The notes: generated by a model not told the origin, from the sequence alone. A stretch of 64,000 nucleotides of DNA from Mixophyes australis (GCA_036250195.1 JAVHZZ010000006.1:166366424-166430423); one strand, 5' to 3'; shown: positions 1 through 12,330, counted from the stretch's first letter. Program-made: numbers and translations.

Positions 1-374
1 AGTTCTGCATTTGTTCAATGGAGAGTCTTCCTCCTCAATACCATGGACCACCAGCATTTTCATAAAAAGTTGGCACAGTCCAAGGATCTTAAACATAGTC
101 TCCATCTGCTCGGCTTTGGTCATAAATAATTGCCCTGAGTTTGCAGGGCTCCCAAACACTTCTCCTGACCCATTTGCTGTCTTCAACACCTCCTCCCCTT
201 CATCTTCAGATTGACCTATCGGATGTTCTCAATTCCATCGTATCACTTCCCTTGATCATCTGACCTTGTCAACTTCCTTTCAAGTGTCCTTTCCGCATCT
301 TTTTATACTCCTGTTCCAGTCCAGCCATGTCCCCTGTGCCATTCCTTAGTGACATTGTTGGCCACAGGTCTGTG
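1..374. other. Unassigned segment with a short open frame
   Basis: The minus strand carries a stretch (roughly 200 down to 3) that reads open for about 60 codons, including a Met-Thr-Lys-Ala-Glu-Gln start-like segment and an acidic end (GIEEEDSP). Upstream of it the frame is lost to stops. It could be a decayed processed-pseudogene or LINE fragment running off the window edge. I do not recognise the protein and no splice context is convincing, so it is not called as a gene. Confidence 0.2.
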
Positions 375-1750
375 TAGTTGAAAAAAAAAGTTTTTTGTAC
401 AACCACAGCAGAATATATGATATCAAAAGTGCAAAAAAGCATTTATCAAGGAATTCTTTTTAAGGAGTAATCCTATGTGTACTGAGTGTTGGGGGAAGTG
501 CAGCCAAAAAGCATTTAATATGTAAAGAAAAGAAAACTAAAAGAGGTTCTCTTTGTAGGGGCATTCTAAGATTCACAGTAATTGTTAAAAATTCCAAATT
601 TTATTCAATTGATTAAAAAGTGATTATTTAACATTCCACATTTGTTTTGTAAATATTTATTTTTAAATAATTATATTAAAAATAAAGATAAAGCAAAAGA
701 AGTGAAAATAAATGATTTTCTGTATTAAGAAGATTGTGTTTTATACAATCATAAAGAGGTTCTGCTAAGGAATACTGTATTTTCATTGAATTTAGCACAG
801 AGTGTGTCAGGTTTGATTTCATATAATAAACCTTATAGTTAGGTATATATTTCCTGATGGTTTTTATTATTCTATTTCTCAGATTATCTGTATTGAGTAT
901 CAATGGTAACATTCATGTTTACAGGTCTCCCTTTAATTTATCTTAACTTTATTTACTATTTATACTGTAATTTTGCTTTCCTTATAAATCACAATTGTCA
1001 CTGCCTGGTATTAATTGATTAATTTATAGAGCATCTCATTATATAACTTAATAGTAAATAGTGCTTAATTAAATATAAACTCAACCATCAGAAGAACAAA
1101 ATAAAATAAAACGTCTCTTGAGGTTTATTAGATCCAGAAACTGGATTGTGTTTCAGAAAATAGCGATTCAAATTTGGAGTTGGAGTGGCAATGGTTTTCC
1201 CAAATCGTCCCCTGGCTGAGGCACCTTGCCTTTCGTAACCTAGAAGACTCAGACCAGATTTGGAAGGAGGCACTGCGCCGGAGTTTGAATGTGTGTAGGA
1301 GAGAACATACTACACAGGAAGATTTCAAAGGGTTATAATTATAAATACACTAATAAAACAGATGATAGCAAAATAAAATAAGCTGAAAATATAATCCAAC
1401 ATGCAATTTACTACAAAGTGTAACAAGACTCACATCTGGAAAAAAAATGAATAGAACAAAAAAAATTAGAGGCTGTTTAATAAGCAATTGTATACTATTT
1501 ATTAAGCATGGTCCATTAAGCCAGGACTATGTAAACAACAGTATATTGTGGTTGGTAAAAAGACTGCAGTATGCTAAGTCATCTGAGTTCACTGTAAAGT
1601 TTGGGGAATATACAGTCTATTTAGTACCTGGAAACAGGCAGTTGGCCTGGCCAGGTCTGAGAGCCCCCTTCCAGTTTCCAACTTGTCACCCCCCTTATAT
1701 CTATATGTTCTATCCCTAGGCTGCTGTGTATCCTGGTGAGTTATGCCTTA
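375..1750. other. AT-rich DNA with no recognisable gene
   Basis: This stretch is AT-rich with scattered stops in all frames. Short open frames at 1088-1328 on the minus strand have no recognisable domain. I see no transposon ends or conserved coding here. Confidence 0.4.
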
Positions 1751-1754
1751 CGTC

Positions 1755-2135
1755 TATGTTCTGCCACTCTGCTGCCAGAGACCCCATTTGCCATGCTCCC
1801 CCTCCCTGCTGCCACACACTGCATCTGCCACCCTTCCATTCCTGCTGCTGTACTGTGGTGTTCTTCCCCCCTAGACTGTACATTGTAGTGCTCCCCCTTC
1901 TTCTATCTGTTCTCTCCACTCCTTGCTGCCAGAAACCCCAACTGCCACACTACCCCTCTCTGCTTCCAGACACCCCATCTGCCATACTCCCATTCCTGCT
2001 TCCAGACGCCCAATCTCCCACAATCTACTCCCTGCTGCCAGTCACCCTATGCTGCTATTTGCTTTACCAACACATTGCTACTTCCTTCTGACAGACATCT
2101 CTTCCTGCTGTACCTCATCTGCCACCATTCTCCTG
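1755..2135. repeat. Degenerate CT-rich tandem repeat
   Basis: Repeats of a unit resembling ctgctgccagacaccccat followed by ctgccatactcc recur with many substitutions and variable spacing. The open frames on both strands across it (1716-1919 minus, 1726-2091 plus) are by-products of the biased composition and are not called as genes. Confidence 0.6.
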
Positions 2136-2271
2136 TAAGGGTTTTATATCGTCCTATTAATATAAATATATTATTCTTTTATTTTTTTGGAATTAAAAAA
2201 TAGCCTTTCAGGTGCAAAATATTTTAAATGATTGATGATTAATGAGCATTAATGAGAATGTTAACCTCTAA

Positions 2272-3050
2272 TGTTTCAGGATTCCTAGCATTAGCTCCAG
2301 AGAGATGATAATGTCTTTATTAAGCAGAGATTCACAGGCAGTAAATGATTCACTGGTGCAGTAAATGATAAACAGCAACACAGTTCAAGGCAGCAGATAA
2401 AAACAGCAGCATTGGCAATATAGCTTGAATAACTCAGGAAATCACAAACAATAAAACAGTTCGTAGAGGCAATACAGAGTAGCCGGATACCACACCTAGC
2501 TCAGGGGTTGGAGAAGCAGAGAAGGCTGAAGACACTAGATGTACCACTGTGTCAAGATGCCTGGTAGACTCAGGAGGCATGTGGCACTACATAAATCAGA
2601 GGCACAAGGTACTGGATGAAACATAGATACCAGGAAACGTCGTTTACTCAGTAGGCATGAGGTACTGGATGAACCACAGTAGAGAGTACTTGAGGTTTTG
2701 CTAGGAAGCATGAGGTACTGGATCGATCCATGGGTGTCAGAATAGAGGATGGTTGAACAAACCAAAGATTCAAAGGCAGGAGAGCCATGAAGGTACCAGA
2801 GAATGAGCTAGAGTGGTTGAGAACAGAGCCTGGGTCTGGGTCAGAAGATAAACAGCAAAGCAGAGAAACAAGCTGGGGTCGATACCAGGCGGTCAGACTG
2901 GAACAGGACACAGGATACTCTGAAGAATTATCAGCAGCAGGCAGGGCAAACATAGGAAGACTACCGGGGGACTTTATTTTGAGCACAAGTAGAGCAGGCG
3001 GCTACAAAATCTTGCACATCTTAGAGTAAGGAAGGCCCCCAATAACCACA
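2272..3050 (-). repeat. LTR-like non-coding end of a gypsy element
   Basis: Non-coding DNA beginning TGTTTCAGG and containing a TTTATT (AATAAA on the minus strand) near its start. It abuts the RNase H-integrase linker of a minus-strand gypsy pol at about 3050. It is therefore probably the 3' LTR of that element or of another gypsy copy joined by deletion. It does not visibly match the sequence after 6198, so the two are not demonstrably an LTR pair. Confidence 0.4.
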
Positions 3051-6000
3051 ACATGTTAATTCCTTGGTCTTCTTAGTACCGTAATGGTTGGAAAAACCAG
3101 AAGAATGAGCCCGCCTGAGAAGTTTGGGACGCAGATGGAGTGGAACAAAAGTTTTTCCATGTGGAATAGTTAGGCGAGTAGGAGTGGTGGCCACAATATA
3201 TTCTGGATCAAGGACAGAGTCAAAGGAATAATAGAGGGCATTTCCTTTTTTTGTTTTTGGAGCCAGGCCTGAACGTAATAATCATATCGAAACGAGAAAA
3301 AAAATAATGACCACCTGGCCTGTCAAGGATTGAAACAGGGTGCAGATTGTAGATTTAGAAGATTTTTTTATGATCAGTATATACCGTTATAGGAATTAAG
3401 GCCCCCTCCAAGTGATGTCTCCATTCTTCCAGGGCCAATTTGATGGCGAGAAGTTCCTTGTTGCCAATACCATAATTTCTCTCCGCAGCAGATAATCTTC
3501 AAGAGAAGAAGCCACATGGAGACAGTCTTTCCAAGGAGTTCTTCTGGGATAAGATGCCTCCAACACCGATAAAGGAGGCATTCACTGCAAGGTAAAAAGG
3601 AAGAGTGGGATCAGGCTGTTGTAGGATATGAGCAGAAGTAAAGGCTTCCTTAAGTGAAGTAAAGGCCACCACAGCCTCAGGAGGCCAAAGTTTAGAATTG
3701 GTGGATCTCTTAGTTAATGCGGTAATGGGTGCCACAAGGAAGAAAACCCCTTGATGAACTGTCTGTAGTAATTGGCAAACCCAAAAACCATTGAACCACC
3801 ATAAGACCCACAGGCTGGGGCCACTCCAATATCGCCTTAAGTTTCTCAGGGTCCATTTGAAGACCAGAGCCTGAAACCATGTATCCTAGGAAGGGAAAGA
3901 CAAATTTTTCCAACTTACAGTATAATCGATATTGTCGGAGTCGATCAAAAACTATAGAGATTTGCTTCTGATGGGAAGTGATATCAGGAGAAAATATAAA
4001 AAGATATCATCCAAGTATATCTCCAAAAATTGGTAGAGAATATCTCAAAAATTTTGTTATTTGCTATTCAAATATTTTTAGCTTCATTGACATATGCCCA
4101 TGACATGTACTGTTCTCTGTTTTTGTCTCTTGCCCTGCAAATGTACTAATTGTTGATTCTTATCTGTACATGATTGCTATTTTTCAAAATAAATAATTAT
4201 AAAAAAAAATTTGTTGATAAAGTTGTGGAACACCACAGGGGCATTGCATGGCCCAAAGGGCATAACCAAATACTCAAAATGTCCATCATGAGTGTTAAAT
4301 GCTGTCTTCCATTCGTCTTCATGCTTGATACAGATTAAATTATACGCACCTCTGAGATCTAGCTTGTAGAAAATAGAAGCCCCTCTAATTCTGTCAAACA
4401 ACTGAGAGATTAGTGGCAGAAGGTACTTATTCTTCATGGTGATAGCGTTCAGTCATCTGTAATCAATACAGGGACAGAGACCACGGTCCTTCTTTTTAAC
4501 AAAAAAGCCGGCCCCGGCAGGAGAGGAAGACTTCCTAACAAAACCCTGCTTAAGGTTATCTTCAATAAAAGCAGACATACACTGTGATTTAAGCAATGAC
4601 AGCGGGTAGATGCCCTTGAGGTGGCATCAAATCCGGCAAGAGTTCAATGCTGCAGTCCCAGGGTCTATGGGGAGGAAACTTGCAAGCCTCCTTTTCACAG
4701 AATACATCAGAATATGAGTTGTATTGCGGAGGAATATCAGAGGGTACCTCAGATACAGAAGAGACAGCCCCCACAGGTTATTCTATCTTTAGAAGCCATT
4801 GAGAGTGACAAGCGGGTCCCCAAGCAAGTATTTCGGCCTTATGCCAGTCCAGGATGGGGGAATGAAGTCTAAGCCTAGTACCAATGGATTTATAGCCTCA
4901 GGAATGACCAGAAAACGAAATGATCTCCTTATGCAATGATCCAATCTGAAGGGACAGGTTGATAGTACGTCTCCTAATAGATCCTCCTACAATGCGACTA
5001 CCATCTCTTGCAGTAATAGCAATGGGATGATCCAGGAGAAATGTGGGTAACGTTAATTTGGTGACTGAGGCAGCACTTATGAAATTCCCTGCCACCCCGG
5101 AATCAATGAGAGCAGGAAGATAAAGCTGACTGTCAGCATATTGAAGGAGAACCTGGATGGAAAAACTGGAATCTGATGGAAAAGAAGCAAAGACACCTAA
5201 CCTGACTTCTCCGGAGCCGGTTAGGCCTTGTCGTTTCCCGGACGTTTGGAACAATTGCTCAGTATGTGACCTGGTTATCCGCAATATAAGCATAAATGGT
5301 TCTTAAATCGTCTCTATCTCTCCTCCTGAGAGAGACGGGCTCTCTCCAATTGCATTGGTTCCTCTAAAGGTGCCACAGGATTCTGAAAGTGAGGAGCCAA
5401 ACGAAACCCTGGTCGGCGGGACATCTCCTTCTCTTGAGTGCGCTCCCGGAAACGTATATCAATTTGGTTATATAGAGAAATTAACGCATCCAAAGAAGAA
5501 GGGAGTTCACGACCAGCCAATTTGTCTTTGATCCGATCCAGGAGTCCTTGCCAAAAGGCGGCCGCAAGAGCTTCATTGTTCCAGCGAAGTTCGGTCACCA
5601 AGGTACAGAACTGGACAGCATTTTGACCTAGAGATAGAGTGCCTTGGCGAAGGCGCAGAATACCAGAGGCCGCGTTGGAGACCTGTCCAGGTTCATCAAA
5701 GATACACCTGAAGGTTTCCAAAAATGTGGTACAATTATGCAAAAATTGGATCATTGCGTTCCCATAAGGGGGATGCCCAGGCTAGAACTTGTCCCGATAA
5801 TAAAGAAATATAATATGCCAACTTTGTTGAAAATTTGCTAGCTGTAACTCAAATTGGATGGCGCATTGGTTTAAGAAACCACGGCAAGCTTTAGGATCTC
5901 CGTCAAATTTAGGAGGATTTGGGATCCGAAGCTGAGAAGTCGATGATGCAGAGGCTGTCGGATTGGTGCAAGAGAAGAAGGAGGTTGTGGAGGAGAAGTC

Positions 6001-6197
6001 GGAGAAGGTGGCATAGCCGCCTGTGAGGCTAGAGTATTCTGAAGGGTTTATTGTCGAGCAGACATACCCTGTAGAAATTGTGGTAGCTGGGCCTGATTTC
6101 TTTCTTGTTCCTCCACCCGAGCAGCAAGATGCTCCAAAAGATCCCTTGCAGAGGGGTTACCGGATCCGTCCATCTAGTAGGGGTCAGATCAAACTGT
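3050..6197 (-). pseudogene. Ty3/gypsy gag-pol remnant (gypsy A), integrase missing
   Basis: Reading the minus strand from 6172, a Gag start (MDGSGNPSARDLLEHLAARV) is followed by broken Gag frames (5754-5314). Next comes an aspartic protease segment with a DSG motif (frame 5293-4898), then reverse transcriptase (frame 4437-4177) with motif [10 protein letters not shown] and motif B YLVMPFG. The YLDDI motif C lies past an insertion near 4045-4190. RNase H follows (3735-3390), then the linker toward integrase (about 3330-3060). Integrase itself is absent because LTR-like DNA starts at about 3050. Frameshifts and stops make it non-functional. The domain order is that of Ty3/gypsy (Metaviridae) retrotransposons. 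Confidence 0.8.
4045..4190. repeat. Short insertion inside gypsy A reverse transcriptase
   Basis: About 145 bp of AT-rich sequence separates RT motif B from motif C (YLDDI) of the host gypsy frame, where these motifs should be close together. On the plus strand it ends in AATAAATAATTATAAAAAAAAA, suggesting a retroposed fragment with a poly(A)-like tail. I could not assign a family. Confidence 0.4.
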
Positions 6198-6890
6198 TAC
6201 ATCTCACATGAGACTCCTATTAGTCAGAGTTACCACATGCCTTCCTAAGGTGTGAAGTCTAACGGACCCCCCGGGCTTCAGGAGAGTCGCAGAGTCGGAT
6301 ACACTGATACTCAGACAGGGAAATGGAAAATAATAATAACTGGGTCAGATACATGGAGACACAGGCAGCAGAGTAGTCAGTATCAATAGCCCGGTCGGAT
6401 ACACAGGAGCACAGTCAATAGTCAGTAAGAATAGCCAGGTCAGATACACAGGAGCACGGCAGTATAGTAATCCAGAAGCAGTGGTCTAACAAGCCAGAGG
6501 TCATACACGGAGGAACACCAGGAAGCAGCACAGCATACACAGAGCGAAAGAGCCAGATGCTAAGCTTTTACTTGTTGCTCCGACACAGGCAGTGTATCAG
6601 AACGTGCAATATATAGGGGAAAGGAATTCAAATTCCACGCCTGTGTCAAATGAGGGTAGCCACGCGCCGCCTGCCCAGAAGAACAAATCAGCGGCTGCGA
6701 TCGAGAACAGGAGCGGGGGACAAGAAAGTCTCTTACACTGACATAATGTTAACTTGCAGCAAAGCTTTTCTATGTCAACATCAAGCTGTAGGAAGTCTGC
6801 CAACTTTCAGGACATTGGCTCTGACTATCCACATCACTGGATCTTTAGCCTTTAGGACACCCCACACTATCAACTAATTTAAATCACATA
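6198..6890 (-). repeat. Probable 5' LTR of gypsy A with internal short repeats
   Basis: It starts with TGTTACATCTC directly upstream of the gypsy A Gag start (minus strand sense). It contains reiterated units of the type gtcagatacacaggagcac at about 6340-6480. This position and content fit the 5' LTR of the minus-strand element. The outer boundary is uncertain, and no target duplication was recognised. Confidence 0.45.
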
Positions 6891-6899
6891 TAAGGCACC

Positions 6900-7526
6900 A
6901 CAACAGGAAATAGAACAGTGATGGAAAATTTATAAGGGTTCATTTATTAATACTGCAGTTAAGTGTAAACTTTGCACTGATCCACAGTAACCAATCAGCA
7001 ATTAGCTTTTGTCTACTGCCCTTTAGACGATGAAAGCAAGTTGGTAGCTATTGGTTAGATACAAATTGTACAACTAACTGCAATGTTAAACTGGGTAAAC
7101 ACTAATGCAATTACTGTGCAGATCACACAATAAACGACTGTTTGGTCAGATATTGCAAGAGTTTGTATGCTCCCACAATCATGTTTTTTTTATTCAAACT
7201 ACAATATATTATTTGATTTGGTTTTCTAAGCCTCCTAAAAATCATGATCAACGATGCAAATGTGGAAGTGTGTACGCACTGACGACCAGCAGCGTAGGCA
7301 GATATCTGTAGAGTGTACAGCGTCACAATCTATTCAGCAGATGGCTTTGAGAGATGCAGATCTCAAATCTGACGGTAAATCATATAGGTGTGTACACTTG
7401 AAGCGTCATGATCATCGGGATTTTCATTCAATGGTAACATCGATACAGAAATTGCATCTGAAGTAAGATCTCATTAGTTTGTACTGAGCTTTAGTATATA
7501 AGCCCTTAAGAGTTTAATTATAACAT
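6900..7526. other. Gene-free spacer with MITE-like sequence
   Basis: The segment about 6945-7115 has CCAATCAGCAATTAG-type sequence and loosely inverted ends resembling small frog MITEs, but the arms are not clean. The remainder (7116-7526) has no recognisable gene. Confidence 0.3.
7522..7526. repeat. Target duplication AACAT, left copy (gypsy B)
   Basis: AACAT directly precedes the TG of the left LTR and is repeated directly after the CA of the right LTR (9419-9423). Confidence 0.9.
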
Positions 7527-8191
7527 TGTTAGGAACCCCTCCAGCCGGCACAACACAACCCGGAATCTACTCTGCCAATCAGGTGTTCACTGTAGCCCCT
7601 GATGGTGGGGACAGACTGGGCCGCAGACTGACAGAGGGTCGTGAAGTGTATACCGGCTGGGGAGAACCCAGGCAAGCGGAGTGAGGTCCACGCAGAGGTC
7701 AAGGGCCGGCAGCAGACAACAGTATCGGAAAACAAGCTGAGGTCAGGGGTCACAAGCGGATAGCAGAAACAGTAAACAGGCCAGAGATCAGGGTCACAGG
7801 ATACACAAGCGAAGTCCAATTCAAAGCCAAGGGTCATACACGGGAAATCAGTAGCAGTTTCAGAGGACAGGAACGGGAACAAGCAGGTCAGTAGACTGGA
7901 GTACAGAAGCTATAACCAGCAATGAGGCAGCAGGCCTTAAATACTGTGAGCAGCCAATCAGAGCCTGGCTCTGAGAATACACAGCCCCTTGAATAAACAC
8001 TTTAATGAATTAATTAGCCCACAGGCTGGTAGTGCGCACGCGCCCGACACAGCCTCACCGCCGGGACGCAGCGCCAGACAGAAAGCGTCCGACCGTTGCC
8101 CTGGCAGGAAGTGACGTCCCGGTCGTCATAGCGACGGCCGGGACGCAGGTGAGTGAGTCACGGCGGCTGGGCACCGCCGCGGCTCGTAACA
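7527..8191 (-). repeat. Gypsy B 3' LTR
   Basis: 665 bp beginning TGTTAGG and ending CGTAACA. Its last ~250 bp match 9149-9418; the two differ by a short indel near 8105 versus 9315 and by substitutions. It is GC-rich near its right end. Confidence 0.85.
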
Positions 8192-9140
8192 GTACCCCCC
8201 CTTGAGGGGGGGGTCGAGGGACCCAGACATCCAGGTTTTCTTGGGAACCTCTTAAAGAACTCTTTCAACTGTTTGGGGGCATGGAGTTGTCTCTGCGGAA
8301 CCCAAGACCGTTCTTCTAACCCGCGGTTCCTCCACTGCACCAGGAAGTGCACCTGTCCTTGCACTCTTTTAGAATCCAGGATCCTTTGAACCACATATCT
8401 TGGTGGTTTGCTTGAATCCCCCCTAAGCACACTTGACGACTGGGTTTGGCTAGGATACAGTACTGGTTTCAACAGTGAACAATGAAATGTGTTGGGGATT
8501 CTTAAGGAGCTCGGAATTTTTAGCCTAAACACAACAGAATTAACCTGCTTAACGATAGAAAATGGCCCGATGAACTTAGGGCCCAACTTCTTGCAAGGCT
8601 GTCTAAGCCGGATATTTTTTGTAGACAACCAAACTTTCTGGCCCACCTTGAGGGAGCAGATGGTACGATGGCGGTCCAAATTTATTTTTGCCACAAATGA
8701 GGCTTGTCTTAATGATGATTGGACCTTCTTCCAGATAACTCTGAGATCCCTGGCAGTGAAGCGGATCTCCTGGGTACCAGCGGGCTTGAGTAAGTATAAA
8801 GAGTTAGACCTGGGGTAAAAACCATATTGCAAAAAAACGGGGAGGTTTTGGTGGATGAGTGACAGGAATTATTGTAGGCAAATTCCACCCAGGGTAACAA
8901 GGAGGACGAGTTGTCATGGAACTCTGATGTCTAGCAACGTAAAAACTTCTCCAAAGACTGGTTAACCCTCTCAGTTTGCCCATTTGATTGAGTGTGATAT
9001 GCGGATTACAAACTGACCTTGATTCCGAGAAGGGTACAGAAGGATCTCCAAAACAGTGCTATGAACTGAGACCCCCAATCAGAAACGATGTCAGTAGGAA
9101 GTCCATGGAGCCGGAAAATGTGCTGAATAAATAAGGCCTC
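8158..9140 (-). pseudogene. Gypsy B integrase C-terminus and chromodomain
   Basis: The longest open frame runs 8832-8158 on the minus strand. Upstream, in pieces, are the integrase core remnants (SDWGSQF-like and TERVNQ-like motifs, 9130-8900, with stops) and LLPWVEFAYNN. The open frame continues with the integrase C-terminal GPF segment (KFIGPFSIV). It then has a chromodomain (YVVQRILDSKRVQG ... WRNRGLEERSWVP), which targets integration in chromoviruses. The coding end overlaps the 3' LTR. The first part of pol is deleted, and in-frame stops break the integrase core. Confidence 0.85.
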
Positions 9141-9418
9141 ATTGCCTTAAATACTGTGAGCAGCCAATCAGAGCCTGGCTCTGAGAATACACAGCCCCTT
9201 GAATAAACACTTTAATGAATTAATTAGCCCACAGGCTGGTAGTGCGCACGCGCCCGAAACAGCCTCACCGCCGGGACGCGACGCCAGACAGAAAGCGTCC
9301 GACCGTTGCCCTGGCAACCGCCGGGTCCTGGCCGGAAGTGACGTCCCGGTCATCATAGCGACGGCCGGGACGCAGGTGAGTGAGTCGCGGCGGCTGGGCA
9401 CCGCCGCGGCTCGTAACA

Positions 9419-10689
9419 AACATGCACTTGTAGAACAACCTTTACCCAATCAGACAATAGGGGTGTTCACAACATTGCAGAGTATTTGTGGAGATGAGTG
9501 TACTGATATTGTGCAATTAAGTAAATGAGAACAGGAGTAGCTATCACCTCTATATGAAATGATGTTCATGCATCTAACTTGTAAGAACTAAGAATGTATA
9601 TAGAAGCGGAACATTTGATTGCAGTTAACAATTGCATACTTCATATTAAAAATCACTATCCTCCACATTTTAAATTAGGGAATACTTGTGAAGGAGCCCA
9701 GTTTCCAGAGTTCCTGTATGCATAGCCACCATCAAGGGGGGTACAGGGGGGTAGTACACTAAGGGGCCCACTGCACACCACCTACTGCTCGCTCAGTATT
9801 ATATCTGTATGATTAGCCCGGCGGGGAAAAGCCACTCCATCCGCAATGACTTTTAACGCTCCCCCTCTCCAGTCAAGTGATGGTGTAACCACACTCATCT
9901 TCCTGCTGCCACTATACAGTGAGGAACAAGTACTCTGCAATCAAGCACAGTGTGAGAAAGTCTGCATTGCAATTATCCTTGGATTTCTCCAGCGATGCTC
10001 TGTAAGTTTAAAATGGCATGTTGAGAAGTTTGAGGGGCTGGCATGAGGGGCAAGCCTGATGGGAATTTAAGGGATATGTGGGGAGTTCTGAGAAGCATGT
10101 AAAGGGCATGTGGGGAGGTGACAACTTGCTGTTGTGGGGGTCAGTGAAGCTCCCAACCCACATAGAAATTAACATCAAGGAATTTTGTGAACGTGGCCAC
10201 TGCACATCAAGAACAGCAGACTCAAGTGCTACGACTTGCAGAGGCACAGTAGGAAAACACCAGGCTCTTATGGGAAGTTAGCCCAGGTAAGGTGTGACAG
10301 AAATGTACTACCTGGTCTGGCTCTGCAGAAAATTTCACCAGCTGGTAACATAGAAATGTATCTGGTGTCTTTTGAGAGAGTTGCAAAAAGGGAATTTGTA
10401 CTTCTGATGTTTGAGCTGAAAGGCTGGTGTGAAGCTCAGAAAGGTTAAATGAATCTGGATGAGTACCGGGTCTCCAATTATCTGTTACTAAATCTGAGAT
10501 ATTGGCTCATATTTGGGTTTCAGGGTCAGGTCGAACCCAGAGCTATCACGAGTGGCACTATGACAAAGAAAACCCAGTAAGAACAGAATTGTATGAGCTT
10601 ATCAAAATTTTAAAAATATGGCTGCAGACAGTGGTGAATTTGCCCACTCGGATTATTTAAGTTTTGACGATAAATCACCGCATCCAGGG
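9419..10689. other. Gene-free stretch without recognised elements
   Basis: There is no convincing gene, LTR pair or terminal inverted repeat. Short open frames at 9846-10448 show no domain signature. Confidence 0.4.
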
Positions 10690-11062
10690 TCTAGACCGTG
10701 GTCTAGCACAGATGGGTGCTGCAGTCAGACCCACAGTCTTATGAAGAACTTGCGTCCCGGCACCTCTACTAGCCGGGTGAGTACGCTAAGCAATAAAATT
10801 AATAAGTCGCATCCTGGGTGGTAATTAGTGTAGTTCCCCTTATTCTGATTGGCCCAAATCTGTATTTAAGGCAGGGAGGGCTTAGCCTCCCTTTCAGTCA
10901 TGGCGTCTCCCTGAGGCTTGGTGACCTGCTGTTGCTTTATTCCTGTTCCCTGTGGATCCTCTGTTTATCAATTACTGACTGATTGCTGTTGTCAACTCTT
11001 GACTTTGTTCTCTGGATTCTGCTTGAACTCCGATTTCCCCAACCTTTGCTTGCTTTTTTAGA
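10690..11062 (+). repeat. Probable gypsy 5' LTR fragment (gypsy C)
   Basis: Contains a CCAAT-like element region, a TATA-like TATTTAAGGCAGGG at about 10863-10876, and then CT-rich leader-like sequence. It leads directly into RNase H coding of a plus-strand gypsy pol at about 11065. This fits an LTR joined to pol by internal deletion. Confidence 0.4.
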
Positions 11063-11064
11063 TT

Positions 11065-12117
11065 TCTAGTGGCAGGAAGGGGCCATTCATGTTATCTCGG
11101 TTATCAACGACCATAAAAAATTCCAGTATATTGAGTCTGCAAAAAGGATGAATTCCAGAAAACTTCGGTGGGTACTCTTCTTTACCGGATTTCATTTCAT
11201 TATTACCTACAGACCCAGATCCAATCATGTCAAGATGGATGCGTTATCTAGAAGTTTCGTTTCTCTTCATGTACCTGCTTCTAAACCGTTGCCTTTTATC
11301 CCATCTTCCATTATTCATGATGGATTAACCCAAGATTTGGGTGTAACTTTAAGTAAATTCCAGAAATTGGCTCCCACAGAGACACTGGCAAACCGTCTCT
11401 TTGTTCCAGTCCACCTAAGAAAAGCAGTCCTCTCCGAAGCCCATGAGAGCAAGACCGCCGGTCATCCTGGAATCTCCAAGACCATGGAGATCTTTTCACA
11501 TTCCAATTGGTGGCCTTCCTCGTTTTCCGATGTCAAGAATTTTGTTCTGTCCTGTGAAAAGTGTGCAAAGAACAAAAGTCCCTGGAACTGCCCTTCAGAC
11601 TAGCTTAAGCCACTGTCTATCCCTTCAAAGCCTTGGACACACTTGTATATGGATTTCATCATAGACCTTCCCTGTTCCGCAGGACACATCATTATATGGG
11701 TTGTTGTTGACGGATTTAGTAAAATGTCTCATTTTATTCCTTTGACTAAACTTCCCAGCGCACGGAGTCTAGCATCACTCTTTGTTCAACATATCTTCCG
11801 GCTCCATGGCCTGCCCACAGCTATTGTTTCGGATCGCAGCTCTCAATTTGTTGCACAATTTTGGAGATCCTTTTGTTCACTTCTCGGGGTTAACCTTACC
11901 CTCTCACCAGCATACAATCCACAGTCAAAAAAACAGACTGAAAGGGTTAATCAGTGCTTGGAACAGTTTCTACGGTTGTACACCTCTGAATTACATGATA
12001 ATTGGTCATCCTTGTTATCAAGGGCAGAATTTGCATATAATAATTCATGTCATTCCTTCACTCGCACCTCTCCATTCGATTGCACTTTTGATTTTCACCC
12101 TAGATCCAACTCCTTGG
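11065..12117 (+). pseudogene. Ty3/gypsy RNase H-integrase remnant (gypsy C)
   Basis: The end of RNase H (IESAKRMNSRKLRWVLFF then DALSRSF) is followed by the integrase zinc-binding region (HESKTAGHPG ... CEKC). Then comes the catalytic core with three acidic residues still present (MDFI, VSDRSSQF, TERVNQ). The frame is the same throughout and is broken by a single TAG at 11601-11603 between the zinc-binding region and the core. RT is deleted upstream. The frame stops at 12117, where a MITE-like sequence begins, so the integrase C-terminus is lost. Confidence 0.85.
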
Positions 12118-12330
12118 GGTAAATGTATCATGGTCCGGTTTTTTCAACTCGCCGAAAATCGACGAATTGACAGCTAAAATTTAAAGCGGCGCTGGCTTGT
12201 AAAGGGAGGTTTGCCTTTACAGGCCAACGCCGCTTTAGTTAAGACCTGGGGGCATCCGAGTACCTGTGAACACACAAAGCTCTATGGGAAAGGCGACTGC
12301 TATAGGTGAAGACCTCGAATACATGTTCTG
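12118..12330. mobile_element. MITE-like insertion with strong central hairpin
   Basis: It begins GGGGTAAATGTATCA, a common type of amphibian MITE end, directly after the gypsy C integrase frame. It contains a near-perfect hairpin (12182-12237). The right boundary is uncertain. Confidence 0.45.
12182..12237. repeat. 24-bp-arm hairpin
   Basis: TAAAGCGGCG (12182-12191) pairs with CGCCGCTTTA (12228-12237). TGGC pairs with GCCA, and TGTAAAGG (12198-12205) with CCTTTACA (12214-12221). There is one mismatch and one wobble, and the loop is 8 nt. Confidence 0.9.

Larger units (their letters stand above)
7527..9418 (-). mobile_element. Internally deleted gypsy chromovirus (gypsy B)
   Basis: An LTR-bounded insertion. 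The left LTR is 7527-8191 (TGTTAGG...CGTAACA). An internal part covers 8192-9148, and the right end (about 9149-9418) repeats the last ~250 bp of the left LTR. The 5-bp host sequence AACAT occurs at 7522-7526 and again at 9419-9423, a perfect target duplication. Just inside the left LTR is a G-rich tract (minus strand GGGGGGGTAC), the expected polypurine tract. The left LTR is therefore the 3' LTR of a minus-strand element. Gag, most of pol and part of the 5' LTR are deleted. Confidence 0.9.

Noticed and set aside
6597..6803. Short minus-strand frame with a hydrophobic segment
   Set aside because: It lies in the probable gypsy LTR and has no domain or conservation signal that I can see.
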